DNA of 39,012 bases from Planctomycetota bacterium (GTDB lineage Bacteria > Planctomycetota > Planctomycetia > Planctomycetales > Planctomycetaceae): NCBI GenBank assembly GCA_027623235.1, contig JAQBVJ010000068.1, positions 1 through 39,012 on the forward strand, written 5' to 3'. Position 1 is the stretch's first letter. Each line of letters opens with the position of its first letter. Position numbers and translations under genes: made by a program. Below, piece by piece: positions 1 through 12,026 of the stretch. The notes beneath the pieces were generated by a model. The model did not search any database. It was not told the origin of the DNA and saw nothing but the letters and a program-made list of their open reading frames with translations.

Positions 1-65
1 TGCCTGACACGTCGGTTGAGCCGCGCTGCATGCCAGCCCGCTGGGCGTCACGCCCAAACGCCCCC

Positions 66-99
66 CAGATGGCCCTGTTACCCAGATGACCCTGTTACC
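66..99. repeat. 17-bp direct tandem repeat, two copies
   Basis: Two adjacent 17-base units, at 66-82 and 83-99, differ by one base (G or A at the seventh position). They lie in the non-coding stretch downstream of the histidine kinase gene. I see no gene in bases 1-230 apart from this repeat and the hairpin at 197-222. Confidence 0.8.
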
Positions 100-196
100 T
101 CAACGACACTGTCCGTTTGCCCGTCGAGCCGTGCCGCCAGTCTCTGATGCGAATCTGAAAGGAGCCGATCGAGCGAGCGGCCAATTCGGTTTGGCA

Positions 197-222
197 GTTT
201 GCGGCACCGGCGAACCGCAAAC
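197..222 (-). terminator. Hairpin after the histidine kinase gene
   Basis: A perfect 8-bp inverted repeat (GTTTGCGG / CCGCAAAC, 10-base loop) begins 9 bases beyond the kinase stop codon on the minus strand. No T-run follows, so it is not a classical intrinsic terminator. It could protect the mRNA 3' end or be a weak or Rho-assisted terminator. Confidence 0.4.
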
Positions 223-230
223 AAGCGTAG

Positions 231-3437
<3,207 letters not shown>

Positions 3438-3474
3438 GGGCCGTAGTCGTTCTCAGGCACAAGTCATGTCCCTT

Positions 3475-3489
3475 CTCCCTCGAGGGGAG
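3475..3489 (-). terminator. Short GC-rich hairpin between the isomerase and kinase genes
   Basis: A near-palindrome centred on CTCGAG sits 19-33 bases past the stop codon of the minus-strand isomerase gene, before the kinase gene. It has no clear T-run. It may be a weak terminator or mRNA-processing hairpin; readthrough into the kinase is possible. Confidence 0.25.
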
Positions 3490-3507
3490 TCGGGACGGGG
3501 GCGAAGC

Positions 3508-4329
3508 TTATCCGCGAAGACCCGCCGTCTGCAGCAGCGCGGCCGTTGATTCGTACGCCTCGGCGACCCACTCCTCGATTTTGTCCGGCTCGGGCGAGTA
3601 TTCCAGTTCGATCGAAATCACGCCGTCGATGTCGAGCTTTTTGATTTCGTCCAGGTACGGGCCAAAGTTCATCACACCCCGCCCTGGCGGAAGGTCACCG
3701 TGAACCTTGCCGTCACAGTCAGAAATGTGAACGTGAATCGCCTTGCCCGCCAGCTTTCGCAGCTCAGCCGGCTGCACATTGGCGAGCAGCAGATGCGAGA
3801 CGTCGATGTTCGCTGCCAGCGCCGGGTGGCCAACGTCGTCGATAAATCGCACCATGCTGTCCACATCGTTGAGCAGCGACAGCGGGAACGGCTCCAGCTC
3901 CAGCGCGATTTTCACGCCCAGCTTCTCTGCGTACTCGGCGAGAGCCCGGCAGTTGTCGACGCCCGTTTTCCACTGCTCGGGTGGCGGAATCACTTCCTGA
4001 GCCCAGATGTACTCGCCCAGCACGAGCAGCAGGTTGTCCGCTTCGTATTCGTAAACGAGGTCGAGAAACGCGCGGCAACGATCCATGTGAAACCGCTGGA
4101 CGCTCGGGTTGAAGTCGACCAGTCCGACGGCCACACAGCAGATCGACGCGATCGGCAGATCGAGCCGGTCGCACTCGTCCTTGATCAACCGCCGCTCGCG
4201 AACGTCGATGTCGAGCGGGTCGGTGAAGATGTCGATCGAGTCAAACCCGAGCTCTTTGGTCTTCTGGATTCCCCACGCCGTCTCGCGACCGGCCTGCGCC
4301 CAGGCGGAGTTAATCAGTCCCAGTTTCAT
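3508..4329 (-). CDS. Sugar phosphate isomerase/epimerase family protein (TIM barrel)
   Basis: A 273-residue protein of the xylose-isomerase-like TIM-barrel superfamily (AP endonuclease 2 fold). Its members bind a divalent metal and isomerise or epimerise sugars or related polyols. Candidate metal ligands appear in the expected order at strand ends: E144 in IALELEPF, D176 and H179 in NIDVSHL, H201 in HVHISD, and E241 in SIELEY. The start is well fixed by an AGGAGG ribosome site 5 bases before the ATG. No signal peptide is seen, so it is cytoplasmic. It follows the propeller protein by 46 bp on the same strand and may be cotranscribed with it. Planctomycetes carry many paralogues, so the substrate cannot be read from sequence; a catabolic role on unusual sugars or inositols is only an inference. 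Confidence 0.88.
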   Translation of the reverse strand: MKLGLINSAWAQAGRETAWGIQKTKELGFDSIDIFTDPLDIDVRERRLIKDECDRLDLPIASICCVAVGLVDFNPSVQRFHMDRCRAFLDLVYEYEADNLLLVLGEYIWAQEVIPPPEQWKTGVDNCRALAEYAEKLGVKIALELEPFPLSLLNDVDSMVRFIDDVGHPALAANIDVSHLLLANVQPAELRKLAGKAIHVHISDCDGKVHGDLPPGRGVMNFGPYLDEIKKLDIDGVISIELEYSPEPDKIEEWVAEAYESTAALLQTAGLRG

Positions 4330-4375
4330 TCCGTCCTCCTGCTACGAATGCCGCATCTTCGAGAACGCACCCCCA

Positions 4376-6451
4376 TCACCTGACAGGATCCGGCGGCTGG
4401 TAGATCGTCAGACCTGGCAAGGTCAGTTGGGATGACCCGGACGGGATGTAGTATGGAAACTGGCAGGCTGCCAACTGAGTCTTGGCCTTGTCGAACATCG
4501 CGTCGCGATACGCGGCGGCGGTGAATTCTTTGACTCGAACAAAGCTGGGGTCAACTGTGGTTTCCAGCGATCGCATCGCCTTGCCGCCGCTGTCGCGCCA
4601 TTCGAGCTTGATCAGCGCGTTCGTCGTCTGAACCTGTTTCGTGCGGTCCATCATGCTGCTGGCCATGTGCCCCGCCTTTTCGGAGTAGTGGGCGTAAACG
4701 GTGATGGCAGAATTCGGAGCCACGGTGAGTTCGTCGTCAGCCAGTCGTTTCGTCAGCGACTCGGTCAGTCCCGCGACCGTCTGAGCTTTGTCGCCGTGTG
4801 AGAGCGCTCCGACATCCACCTGAACACTGACGCTGCCGCCCTTTCGCAGCAGAGCATCCGCATCGTTTGCTGAGGCGGCGAGTGTCTGGCGGATCGCCTC
4901 CCACGGAATCGGGACCAGCGTGAGCTTTCGGTCGATCAACGTTCCCATCGGGACCAGCAGACCGTCCGGCGCGGGCCGGCGACGTTGTGAACCGACCCGG
5001 GACGCCGAGTCGATATACCAGACGGCTTTGCCCGACTCGGCATCGACAATGCAGCTGCCGGAAGCGCACCAGCCTTTGTCGCCTGGCAGCCACTCCAGCG
5101 ACGTCCCCAGATAGATGCTGCCCGAAATCGGCGAGTACGTGACGTCGCCGGTGAACTCCCCTCCGACGGAAGACGCGCCAGTCGCAAGATCAACGACGAG
5201 AATCTGTGTCTTGTTGTTGCTGTGAAAACCGCACGCGATCCGGTCGCCCGTCGTGTTAAAAGCGACGCCCTTGGACGAGGCGTAGCTGGCGTGGCTGAAT
5301 CGAGCCGACGCGACAACCTGCAGAGTCTCGATGTTGAGGACCAGCAGATTCTCGCTGTCGATGAGGTACGCGAGATATTTTCCACCGGGGCTGATCGTGC
5401 AGTGCGTCAGGTCAAACACGTCTTTGAAAGCGAGCTGTTTGATCGCGGTGCCGGCCGTGACGTCGAACAGTTTCAAAGCCCGTTGTGGTTTGCCGTCGAT
5501 TTTCGTTTCTGAAAATGTCAGGAGGCGTGTCGGCGAAGTCAGCGAGATCGACTTGATCTGCTCCTTCGGTTTCTCGATGTCAATCGTCCGGACTTTCTGT
5601 CCGGTTAAGTATGACCAGACGGTCACTTGATGCAGTTGCTCACGGTCGCCGTGGATGAAGGCGAGCATCGTTCCGTCGGGACTCAACGATTTGAGTCCGG
5701 CCTCGGGCGTCACAACATCGATAGAACCAATCTGCTCGCCCGTGCCCAGGTTCACCGAGCGGCTGCCTTGGAGTCCGATCTTTGTCGTGCCGAATCCGAG
5801 CGCCACGGCAGCCGTCGGCGCACTCGAAAACGCCATCCCCAGGGCCGAGTCCGGGTTGGCGATCTTCGTGGTTTCGCCCCACGGCAGAGCCGACGGATCC
5901 GCCGCGAGTGGCCAGCCGGATGGCGTGGCCGGAGCGGTGAGCACGGTCGGACCCGCAGGGCCCGCACCGGTGGTTCCCGTCGTTGTTGAACCAGCAGTTC
6001 CGGCTGGAGTGGTCCCCCCGCTCGGAGTGGTCCCGGTGGTTGCAGCCGTCCCGGTGGCGTCCGTCGTGCCTCCCTCGGTCGCCGCGACGCCACCGCCCGC
6101 GCCGTTGTCGTCGTCACCGCCCGACATCAGAAAGGCCACGATGGCTCCGATGAGGACAACGCCACCGATCGCGCCGCCGATGATCAGCGGAGTCTGATTC
6201 GACTGTTTCGCCGATTTCTTCCCCTTCTTCTTCCCGCCGGATCCGGATGATGTTCGGGCCGGTGATCGACGACGCGGTTGAGGCTCGTCGTATTCTTCTT
6301 CCTCATACTCGTCCCATTCGTCGTCGGCCGGCTTCGCCTGCGGCACTCGAATGGGGGCCTCGCATTCGGGACACTTGATGGACTTTCCGGCGGCGCTGTC
6401 CTTCAGACGGAGCTCTTTCGAACACGAACGACACTTGACGCGAATCGGCAT
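4376..6451 (-). CDS. Zinc-ribbon, single-pass membrane protein with WD40-like propeller
   Basis: A 691-residue protein of unknown function. An N-terminal zinc-ribbon-like module has C7-x2-C10 and C27-x2-C30. An acidic then basic linker follows, then one hydrophobic segment (about 86-109) and a long Gly/Thr/Ala-rich low-complexity tether (about 110-185). Next comes a region of degenerate WD40-type blades (about 190-520), with phrases such as LSPDGTMLAFIHGD and ISPGGKYLAYL. A C-terminal alpha/beta domain (about 540-691) is not recognised. The topology suggests a cytoplasmic zinc ribbon with the propeller on the far side of the inner membrane, although no classical signal peptide is present. A weak AAGGG ribosome site precedes the ATG. 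It probably heads a minus-strand unit with the isomerase. The same zinc-ribbon/TM/linker plan recurs in the gene at 18598. Confidence 0.85.
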   Translation of the reverse strand: MPIRVKCRSCSKELRLKDSAAGKSIKCPECEAPIRVPQAKPADDEWDEYEEEEYDEPQPRRRSPARTSSGSGGKKKGKKSAKQSNQTPLIIGGAIGGVVLIGAIVAFLMSGGDDDNGAGGGVAATEGGTTDATGTAATTGTTPSGGTTPAGTAGSTTTGTTGAGPAGPTVLTAPATPSGWPLAADPSALPWGETTKIANPDSALGMAFSSAPTAAVALGFGTTKIGLQGSRSVNLGTGEQIGSIDVVTPEAGLKSLSPDGTMLAFIHGDREQLHQVTVWSYLTGQKVRTIDIEKPKEQIKSISLTSPTRLLTFSETKIDGKPQRALKLFDVTAGTAIKQLAFKDVFDLTHCTISPGGKYLAYLIDSENLLVLNIETLQVVASARFSHASYASSKGVAFNTTGDRIACGFHSNNKTQILVVDLATGASSVGGEFTGDVTYSPISGSIYLGTSLEWLPGDKGWCASGSCIVDAESGKAVWYIDSASRVGSQRRRPAPDGLLVPMGTLIDRKLTLVPIPWEAIRQTLAASANDADALLRKGGSVSVQVDVGALSHGDKAQTVAGLTESLTKRLADDELTVAPNSAITVYAHYSEKAGHMASSMMDRTKQVQTTNALIKLEWRDSGGKAMRSLETTVDPSFVRVKEFTAAAYRDAMFDKAKTQLAACQFPYYIPSGSSQLTLPGLTIYQPPDPVR

Positions 6452-6842
6452 GTCTGGCCCTTTGGCACAGAGTGGTGTTTGGTCGAAGCGAAAACAGACG
6501 ACGAAATCCGACGGATCGATTCTCCGTTTTCTCCGCCGCCCAGTATAAAGCGACTCGACGTGAATCGCCCGTAATCGCTTCTTCGGCGCTTCGGCTCGGA
6601 GCTCATTCGAGTCGGATGGGAAACGCGGCTCCGACTAAAAGCCGCGATGACAGCGACGGCCAGCAGCATCGCCGTCAGCAGGCCTTTGATCCGAACGGGC
6701 GCGCCAGGCGAACGTTGAGGATGCAGCATCGCGACGCTGCTGAGGAGCAATCTTCCAGACGAAAGCCCTGCGCGGGATTATCAGCCGATGATTTCCGCAG
6801 GCGGCGTACCTGATCGACAGTTGCCGAAAAGAATTGTCTGGC
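6452..6842. other. 391-bp gap with overlapping inverted repeats
   Basis: I see no convincing gene here. A minus-strand frame (6403-6750) contains a short hydrophobic stretch, but it overlaps the start of the propeller gene and its downstream part reads as random sequence. Two inverted repeats share bases: AGTCGG at 6610-6615 with CCGACT at 6631-6636, and CGCGGCT at 6624-6630 with AGCCGCG at 6640-6646. Only one can form at a time. They lie about 160-200 bases upstream of the propeller gene start on its own strand, so they may belong to its leader or to the 3' end of the gene at 6843. No promoter can be named. Confidence 0.5.
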
Positions 6843-7940
6843 TCAGCGTTTCTTCAACGCCTGCTTCAGAATGAGATCGGTGGTTCTCTTCTGTTCCGGC
6901 GTAAACGAGGTCTGAGGATGGCTCGCTGGCGTGCCGGCTGAGACTCGTGCGGCGTCACCGGAATCAGCATTCTTTTTCAGCAGTGCGCCAATCGACTGAA
7001 TGACCTGACTGGCATCCACACCTTCAGGCAGGGTTGCCGACCTGGAGGATGATTTCAACAGCTCTGTGAGCTGCTTCTTCTGATCGGCATTCAGCGATTT
7101 CAGGATCGCGTTCTGCTGAGCCGTCAGGTTCTCGAGCGTGACGCCGGACTGAAGGATCAGGCCGAGGATCTGTTCGCGCTGAGTCGGCGTCAATTGCGCG
7201 GCCGCCTGTCGTAGCTGCTGCTCCTGCGCGGCAGTCAGCCCCGCAGTGCGCAAAGGGGCGAGCAGAGTATCTGTCTGCCTGCGAAATTCGGCATTCATCT
7301 GCCTCGCTCCCCGTTCGATGGCGACTCGGGTGGCGTCAAGAAACGGTTGCGGATTGTCGCTCATCCATTGGTTAATCGCGGCTTCCAGCGGCTCAGAGAT
7401 CAGGCGGTCAGCAATCCTCTGTTCGAGCTTCACGTTGGACATTCGACCTGTCGCAGAGCGAATTTTCGGCACCGCTGTGAGGTTTCCCTGAGCATCGAAG
7501 CTGAGTGACACTTCCACATCGATACTGACAGCGACCCGAGCCGTATACTCAGTGCTTGCCGATCCCACTCGACTTTTTACCCTCGTCGTTCCACCAAACG
7601 GGCACGAGATGGTGGCCTGAATTCCGATCGTCTTCGCTGTTGGCTGGCTCAGATGCGTGATCTCGACAAGCAGATTGCGGGCAGGATCAGTAAATGTCCC
7701 GGTCGCCGTCCCGGTGAGATCCGTGGTGAATTTCAGGCCAGCGAATTCCTCACCAATTCGCCGCGTCACGCTTCCCGAAAAAACTTTTCCGGTCAATTCG
7801 CGTGCCAGATCAACACGGATCGATTCTGCCACGCTACGGCGGGTTTCGATCGACGCGTTGTCGTCAGCGACCACCAAAGCGGATGAGAACGCCAGGGCAG
7901 CCAGCGTTATGGCACAGACCCAATCCGAATTTCGTAACAC
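6843..7940 (-). CDS. Exported protein of unknown function with helical C-terminus
   Basis: A 365-residue protein I do not recognise. The N-terminus looks like a signal peptide (hydrophobic run, about residues 8-24, then VVADD). The middle (about 30-200) is rich in alternating hydrophobic and Thr/Val residues, as in a beta domain. The C-terminal half (about 205-365) is Gln/Leu-rich and helical, with repeated phrases such as LTAAQEQQLRQAA, LTPTQREQILGLI and LNADQKKQLTELL, possibly coiled or a helical repeat. The start is a GTG with GGAG about 7 bases upstream. It stands alone between the TolC-like gene upstream and the gap downstream. It is likely periplasmic or surface-associated; no enzymatic motif is visible. 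Confidence 0.75.
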   Translation of the reverse strand: MLRNSDWVCAITLAALAFSSALVVADDNASIETRRSVAESIRVDLARELTGKVFSGSVTRRIGEEFAGLKFTTDLTGTATGTFTDPARNLLVEITHLSQPTAKTIGIQATISCPFGGTTRVKSRVGSASTEYTARVAVSIDVEVSLSFDAQGNLTAVPKIRSATGRMSNVKLEQRIADRLISEPLEAAINQWMSDNPQPFLDATRVAIERGARQMNAEFRRQTDTLLAPLRTAGLTAAQEQQLRQAAAQLTPTQREQILGLILQSGVTLENLTAQQNAILKSLNADQKKQLTELLKSSSRSATLPEGVDASQVIQSIGALLKKNADSGDAARVSAGTPASHPQTSFTPEQKRTTDLILKQALKKR

Positions 7941-8105
7941 GGGCTCTCCGAATGACCTGGCGCGTGAGCGTGACCGTCCCTTTGAGTTATCGACTGGTGG
8001 CGGAGATCGATCGAAGAATTCCGAGGGCCAATTGGAGAATTCACTGATGATTGGGGCGCTTCAGCATCCAGCTTGGGGACGATTCTACTCAGGCGTACCG
8101 CGAAA

Positions 8106-11003
8106 TCAGAAGGTCTCATCGCTGGTCCGTCGCCAGCCTCGCTGGGCGGGTCGAATGGGTGTCGGGCTCGCCGGCTGCTCGATCACAGGTGCTCGCGACG
8201 GACGCTCGGGTGAATCGAACCGGACCGGAAGAATCCGTGGGGCGGGGTTGGACGGGGTCGGGTTAGAAGCATGCGTGACTGCGGGCTCCTCGACCGGCGT
8301 TCGGCTGCCGCCTGAGGGTGCGGTCAACGGTCGGCGGGAGTCGGACAGGCTGGCGCTGTGGATCGGCAGCACGGCCGGGGCGCGTGGCGGAAACTGTGCG
8401 GCCTCTTCGGTTTCGACTTCGCCTTCTGTTGCGGGGACCGGTTCTGCGTCGGTCGCGTCGAGCCAGTCCTGTGGGACGGATGGTGGCAGCGGGTTGTCTT
8501 CGGCGCTGGCTCGCACGGCGTCCTGAAGCGACTCCTCGATCCACAGTCCGTTCGTGTCGATCCTCATGATGCCGAGATTCTGGAACAGCCGCATCCGGGC
8601 CGCGTAGTAATTCAGCCAGACGCTCATGAAGTTATTCTGCGAGTTTCGCAGATCGGACAGCGCGGTGAGCAGGTTGAGCGCGGCCGTCGGACCGAACTGA
8701 GCCTGCGGCTGTCCGGGCAATGCGGACGGAGTCGGTCTGTTGAGATTCTCTCGTGTCTGATCGACTCGGCGAATTGAAATCGCGACGGCTCGTCGCTGAA
8801 TCTCCAGGTTCAGTTCCAGCTGATCGAGATCCCGAAGCAGACTTCGCAGTCCACGGTAGACGCCATCTTCGTACTGAATCAGTTGCCGGCGCGACTGCTG
8901 ATACAGAATCAGCTGCTGGCGGAAGTCGTTTCGCTCAACCCGCCGATTGAACGGCGCGTCGAACCGAATGCCTGCCTGTGTCGAGGTATTCCGGCCGGAA
9001 AAGTTCAGAGGATTGTCACCTTTCGTCCCGATGTCGCCTGAGAGGACGATATCGACATTTGACTGCAGCCGATTCGCGTTGAACTCGATGAGTCGCCAGT
9101 TGTCGACGAGCGAAGCGCGATTGTTCATCCAGTCGAGCCGGTTGGCTCGAGCGATCTCCAGCGCGACTTTCGAATCGAGCCGGACCGGGTCGAGAGTGAT
9201 CACTTCCAGTCGGGCTCGCGTTTCGATCAGAGCGAGCTCGCCAATCAGGTTTGACAGATCGACATTGACGCTGACGATCGAGCCCACGGTGGTCCGGCGG
9301 TCCTCACCCAGGTCGCCCAGCAGCGAGACCACTTTCTGCGAAGTTATGTCAAACGACTTCTGCAGCGCGCTCAAGTTTTCCGTCAGAACGGCGAGTTCTT
9401 TGTCGAGCGACTGTTTTTCGAACTCACTCATCGCGGCGGTACGTTTGGGGAGTGCCTCCGCGACTCGCTGGAGATCGCCGGTCACTGTGGCCAGTTCTTC
9501 CGCAACCGATTTGTTGAGATCGTTCAGTTTTCCAAGGACCTCCCGCAACTGCTCGTCAGTCGCCGTGGCTGCGATTTCGCCAAAGGCCGTAACGATCGCC
9601 TGGAGCTGTTCCTGTTGCTTCTTCAGGCTGTCGGACACAAAGCGGAACTGTCGGATTCTGGAATCGTTGAGCTCGATCGGGACGTCCGGTGGAAGACCCA
9701 GGGAAAACGTCTTGAAAGTCTCGACCGTATTGATGAGCCCGTTTCTCGACTGCAGGAGATTGGCTCGCTCAGTCTCGATGCTCTGCCGAAACTGGTCGAC
9801 CTGAGCCAGATCGATCAGGCCGCCTTCCAGATGCGCCTCAAGAAGATTCAGAGTTTGAAGCTGTGCGTTGAGACTGGTCTCGGTATTTCGAAGCTGCTCG
9901 GTCTGTTGAAGGATTCCGATAAACCCGCCGACCTGGCCGGCACCACCGCCCGCGAATCCGGAGCCGGTCACGACGCCCCCGCCGCCTCCACCACCACCGC
10001 CTCCAGCACGTCCGAATCCCGTTGCGTCGCCGACACCACCGAAGCCGCCAGAACCCTGGCCGCTGAAGCCGGAGAATCCCGAACCGCCCTGGAAACCACC
10101 GCGGCGCGACGGCCCGGTGGTATCGTTAATGCCGACCGCGAGGTTCGTGAAGAATCCCTGGCGGTAATGCTCAAAGGCGCGGATGTTGGCGAGCAGAGTT
10201 CGCTCGGCAACGGTGAGAACTTCCAGAGCGATCTGTTTCCCGCCGGCCCTCAGCAAGGGCTGTAGAAATGCGAAGCCGATGCCAGAGCTCACCGATCCGG
10301 CATCCGCACCGGAAAGCTGCCACATGAACTGATTGGCAAAGCTCACCACAAACTGCCCGGCAGACGCCAGATTTCGGCGAAGCTGAATGTCGGTCGCCGT
10401 GGCCGCATTGAACGTGCTGCCGGCTGACGTGCCGGACCCGGTAATGCCAACGCCGGTATTGTTGAAGAATGAACGACCGCCGCCCCCGCCGATTCCGCCA
10501 ATAAACTGAGTATCAAGCCGGAATCGTTCCGTGCTGACATCGAGGGCGGACAGGTAAAGCGTTTCCAGCTGCTGCTGATAGCTCGGCGTGTTGATCCGCG
10601 CAAGACGGATGGCGTCCTCCAGCGTGAGCAGCAGCGCGCCGTCTTCCGTCTTTGGAACATCGCTGACCAGTTGCTCGTACCAGTCAGGATTTTCGAGCCG
10701 GTCCAGGTTGCCGCTGTCGTGCCAGTGAGCCCAACCTTCGTACTGATCCACGTGGTGCATGTACTGGTGAGAGTCTGGATCGTCTGGCGGCATCGGCGGC
10801 CGCACCGGGTCGTACGGATCGTAGAAGCGGCTCCGCGGATCCATATCGATGCCGGTCCACGGCGACTCCCAGCGGTTGTACGTTTTCTCCTCGATGAGCT
10901 CGGTGACGTTTTCGTCCGCCTGCTCCCGGTACCACTCACGAGAGCATCCCGGGACCGTGAGCGCAGTCAGGGTCATCAGTATGAAAAATTGCCGGCTTGC
11001 CAT
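8106..11003 (-). CDS. TolC-family outer-membrane lipoprotein with glycine-rich insert
   Basis: A 965-residue protein from the ATG at 11003; an upstream GTG at 11009 is possible. Residues 1-20 form a lipoprotein-type leader ending in TVPGC, with C20 as the lipidation site. Family features of outer-membrane efflux proteins are present: an EDAIRLARINTPSYQQQLET helix, a long coiled-coil hairpin, and a second repeat near the C-terminus with SALSDLRNSQNNFMSVWLNYYAARMRLFQNLGI. It is about twice the usual TolC length of 450-500. The extra length is an acidic/proline N-terminal extension, a poly-Gly-rich stretch (coded near 9950-10110), an extra coiled-coil region (about 9300-9700) and a proline-rich C-terminal tail. 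It probably forms a trimeric export channel or surface structure. No inner-membrane pump or adaptor gene is adjacent, so its partner lies elsewhere. Confidence 0.85.
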   Translation of the reverse strand: MASRQFFILMTLTALTVPGCSREWYREQADENVTELIEEKTYNRWESPWTGIDMDPRSRFYDPYDPVRPPMPPDDPDSHQYMHHVDQYEGWAHWHDSGNLDRLENPDWYEQLVSDVPKTEDGALLLTLEDAIRLARINTPSYQQQLETLYLSALDVSTERFRLDTQFIGGIGGGGGRSFFNNTGVGITGSGTSAGSTFNAATATDIQLRRNLASAGQFVVSFANQFMWQLSGADAGSVSSGIGFAFLQPLLRAGGKQIALEVLTVAERTLLANIRAFEHYRQGFFTNLAVGINDTTGPSRRGGFQGGSGFSGFSGQGSGGFGGVGDATGFGRAGGGGGGGGGGVVTGSGFAGGGAGQVGGFIGILQQTEQLRNTETSLNAQLQTLNLLEAHLEGGLIDLAQVDQFRQSIETERANLLQSRNGLINTVETFKTFSLGLPPDVPIELNDSRIRQFRFVSDSLKKQQEQLQAIVTAFGEIAATATDEQLREVLGKLNDLNKSVAEELATVTGDLQRVAEALPKRTAAMSEFEKQSLDKELAVLTENLSALQKSFDITSQKVVSLLGDLGEDRRTTVGSIVSVNVDLSNLIGELALIETRARLEVITLDPVRLDSKVALEIARANRLDWMNNRASLVDNWRLIEFNANRLQSNVDIVLSGDIGTKGDNPLNFSGRNTSTQAGIRFDAPFNRRVERNDFRQQLILYQQSRRQLIQYEDGVYRGLRSLLRDLDQLELNLEIQRRAVAISIRRVDQTRENLNRPTPSALPGQPQAQFGPTAALNLLTALSDLRNSQNNFMSVWLNYYAARMRLFQNLGIMRIDTNGLWIEESLQDAVRASAEDNPLPPSVPQDWLDATDAEPVPATEGEVETEEAAQFPPRAPAVLPIHSASLSDSRRPLTAPSGGSRTPVEEPAVTHASNPTPSNPAPRILPVRFDSPERPSRAPVIEQPASPTPIRPAQRGWRRTSDETF

Positions 11004-11008
11004 GATCA

Positions 11009-11026
11009 CGAATCATCCATGATTCG
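11009..11026. promoter_or_regulatory. Perfect palindrome just upstream of the TolC-like gene
   Basis: CGAATCAT and ATGATTCG face each other across a 2-base spacer, 6 bases upstream of the chosen ATG at 11003. No good Shine-Dalgarno is seen here. The palindrome could be a dimeric repressor operator or an RNA hairpin masking the start. Confidence 0.4.
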
Positions 11027-11234
11027 GGCGGTCGTTTGCCTGCCTCGTCTGCCCCCCGGCCTGACGAAACAGCAACGGCGCAGACTCCTCGCCGCATCAA
11101 TCAGAATGTCGTCGCGAAAGCCGGACCCGCTTGAGAATCTTTAGCGATTGTGCGGGTTAATCTGGTGGAAGCACGCCAGCAGAATCGATCACTGAGTCGT
11201 TGTTTCGGGCCGCGACGAATCTGAAAGGGGGCAA

Positions 11235-11275
11235 CAAAAAAGGCCCGGGCATCCCTCGCTGGGATGATCGGGCCT
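11235..11275 (-). terminator. Intrinsic terminator of the 76-residue protein gene
   Basis: Read on the minus strand, AGGCCCG and CATCCC pair with GGGATG and CGGGCCT across an AGCGA loop, with a 2x2 internal loop. A run of six T residues follows. It begins 18 bases after the stop codon at 11293. This is a textbook intrinsic terminator on that strand. Confidence 0.88.
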
Positions 11276-11292
11276 GATGAACTCTGGCAGAT

Positions 11293-11523
11293 TCAGTCTT
11301 CTTCCGCCGTTTCTGGACCGTGATCAACACAGTCGCCGTTATGCCAAAGCGGAAGGCCTGCCGCGTATCGGGCAGCCAATGTACAAACTTTTTCTTCCGA
11401 CCCGGGCTTCGCCTCAGTCGGTTCGCTTGGTTTGATACCGAGTGCTTCAAAGTCGATCTCGGGATACCGCTCCAAGGCGTCCACTTTCAGATCGGCATCA
11501 ACTTCCAAATCCGCGTACGACAT
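11293..11523 (-). CDS. Small orphan protein, 76 residues, unknown
   Basis: A short acidic protein beginning MSYADLEVDADLKVDALERY. The start is set by GGAG 8 bases before the ATG. Longer in-frame starts up to 11586 lack this site and would read through an upstream hairpin. The protein contains two cysteines and one histidine near the C-terminus (KVCTLAARYAAGLPLWHNGDC) and ends in an acidic tail. No signal peptide or membrane segment is present. The gene is a self-contained unit: a leader hairpin at 11571-11591, a clear ribosome site and a strong terminator. This argues that it is really expressed. I do not recognise a family. The pattern of a small leader segment plus a Cys-containing core could fit a ribosomally made peptide precursor, but no modification enzyme is nearby, so this is speculation. 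Confidence 0.7.
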   Translation of the reverse strand: MSYADLEVDADLKVDALERYPEIDFEALGIKPSEPTEAKPGSEEKVCTLAARYAAGLPLWHNGDCVDHGPETAEED

Positions 11524-12026
11524 GCGTCTCGCTCCAACAGTGATGAGAAACGTAGGGGTGTATTCAAACTCCGAGGACAAAATCACCTCGGTGTGACAGG
11601 GTTATTCGGATAATCCGCTGCGAAAACGAAACAGGTCCACTGAGTGCCTGGGCGCAAAATAAGACACAAAAAAGACTTATGACGAAAGCGGAAGAATCAG
11701 CGTCTCTTGTTCCATCCCGTGTGGATCAGTCACTCAACAATTCCCTGAGTGGTCACTCCATCGTGAGACGCTGCTGAGCTCGACGTCGTTCGCGGTGAAC
11801 GATTGAGAGCTCAATTTGAGGGTCGTGGGGGCAAATCAGGCAGGAACTTAGGGGATTCTCAGCTGACTCACCGATAAAGTCAACAAAAAAACGGACATTC
11901 TCAAAATCCGAATTGCCGGGTCGCGATCTTCCTGGGAAGTTCACAAATGCAGCTCTTTTGCAGTTGCCAGGCGGCCTCCTTTCATCCTCGATGAGCACCG
12001 GTTTCGAGGACGAAAACAGGCACAGA
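11524..12026. other. 503-bp intergenic region, lower GC than neighbours
   Basis: No gene is convincing. A minus-strand frame of 81 codons (11753-11998) has a GTG start and codon choice unlike its neighbours. An inverted repeat, CCGAGG at 11571-11576 with CCTCGG at 11586-11591, lies in the leader of the small gene at 11293. CACTCA at 11731-11736 pairs with TGAGTG at 11746-11751. A-rich stretches (11655-11680) suggest this region carries the small gene's promoter, but no clear -35/-10 pair can be fixed. Confidence 0.5.

Noticed and set aside
6403..6750. 115-codon minus-strand frame with one hydrophobic stretch
   Set aside because: It overlaps the well-supported start of the propeller gene, and most of its sequence is compositionally random.
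11753..11998. 81-codon minus-strand frame with a CLICPH motif
   Set aside because: GTG start, no ribosome site of note, and third-position usage unlike neighbouring genes; kept as possible but not supported.
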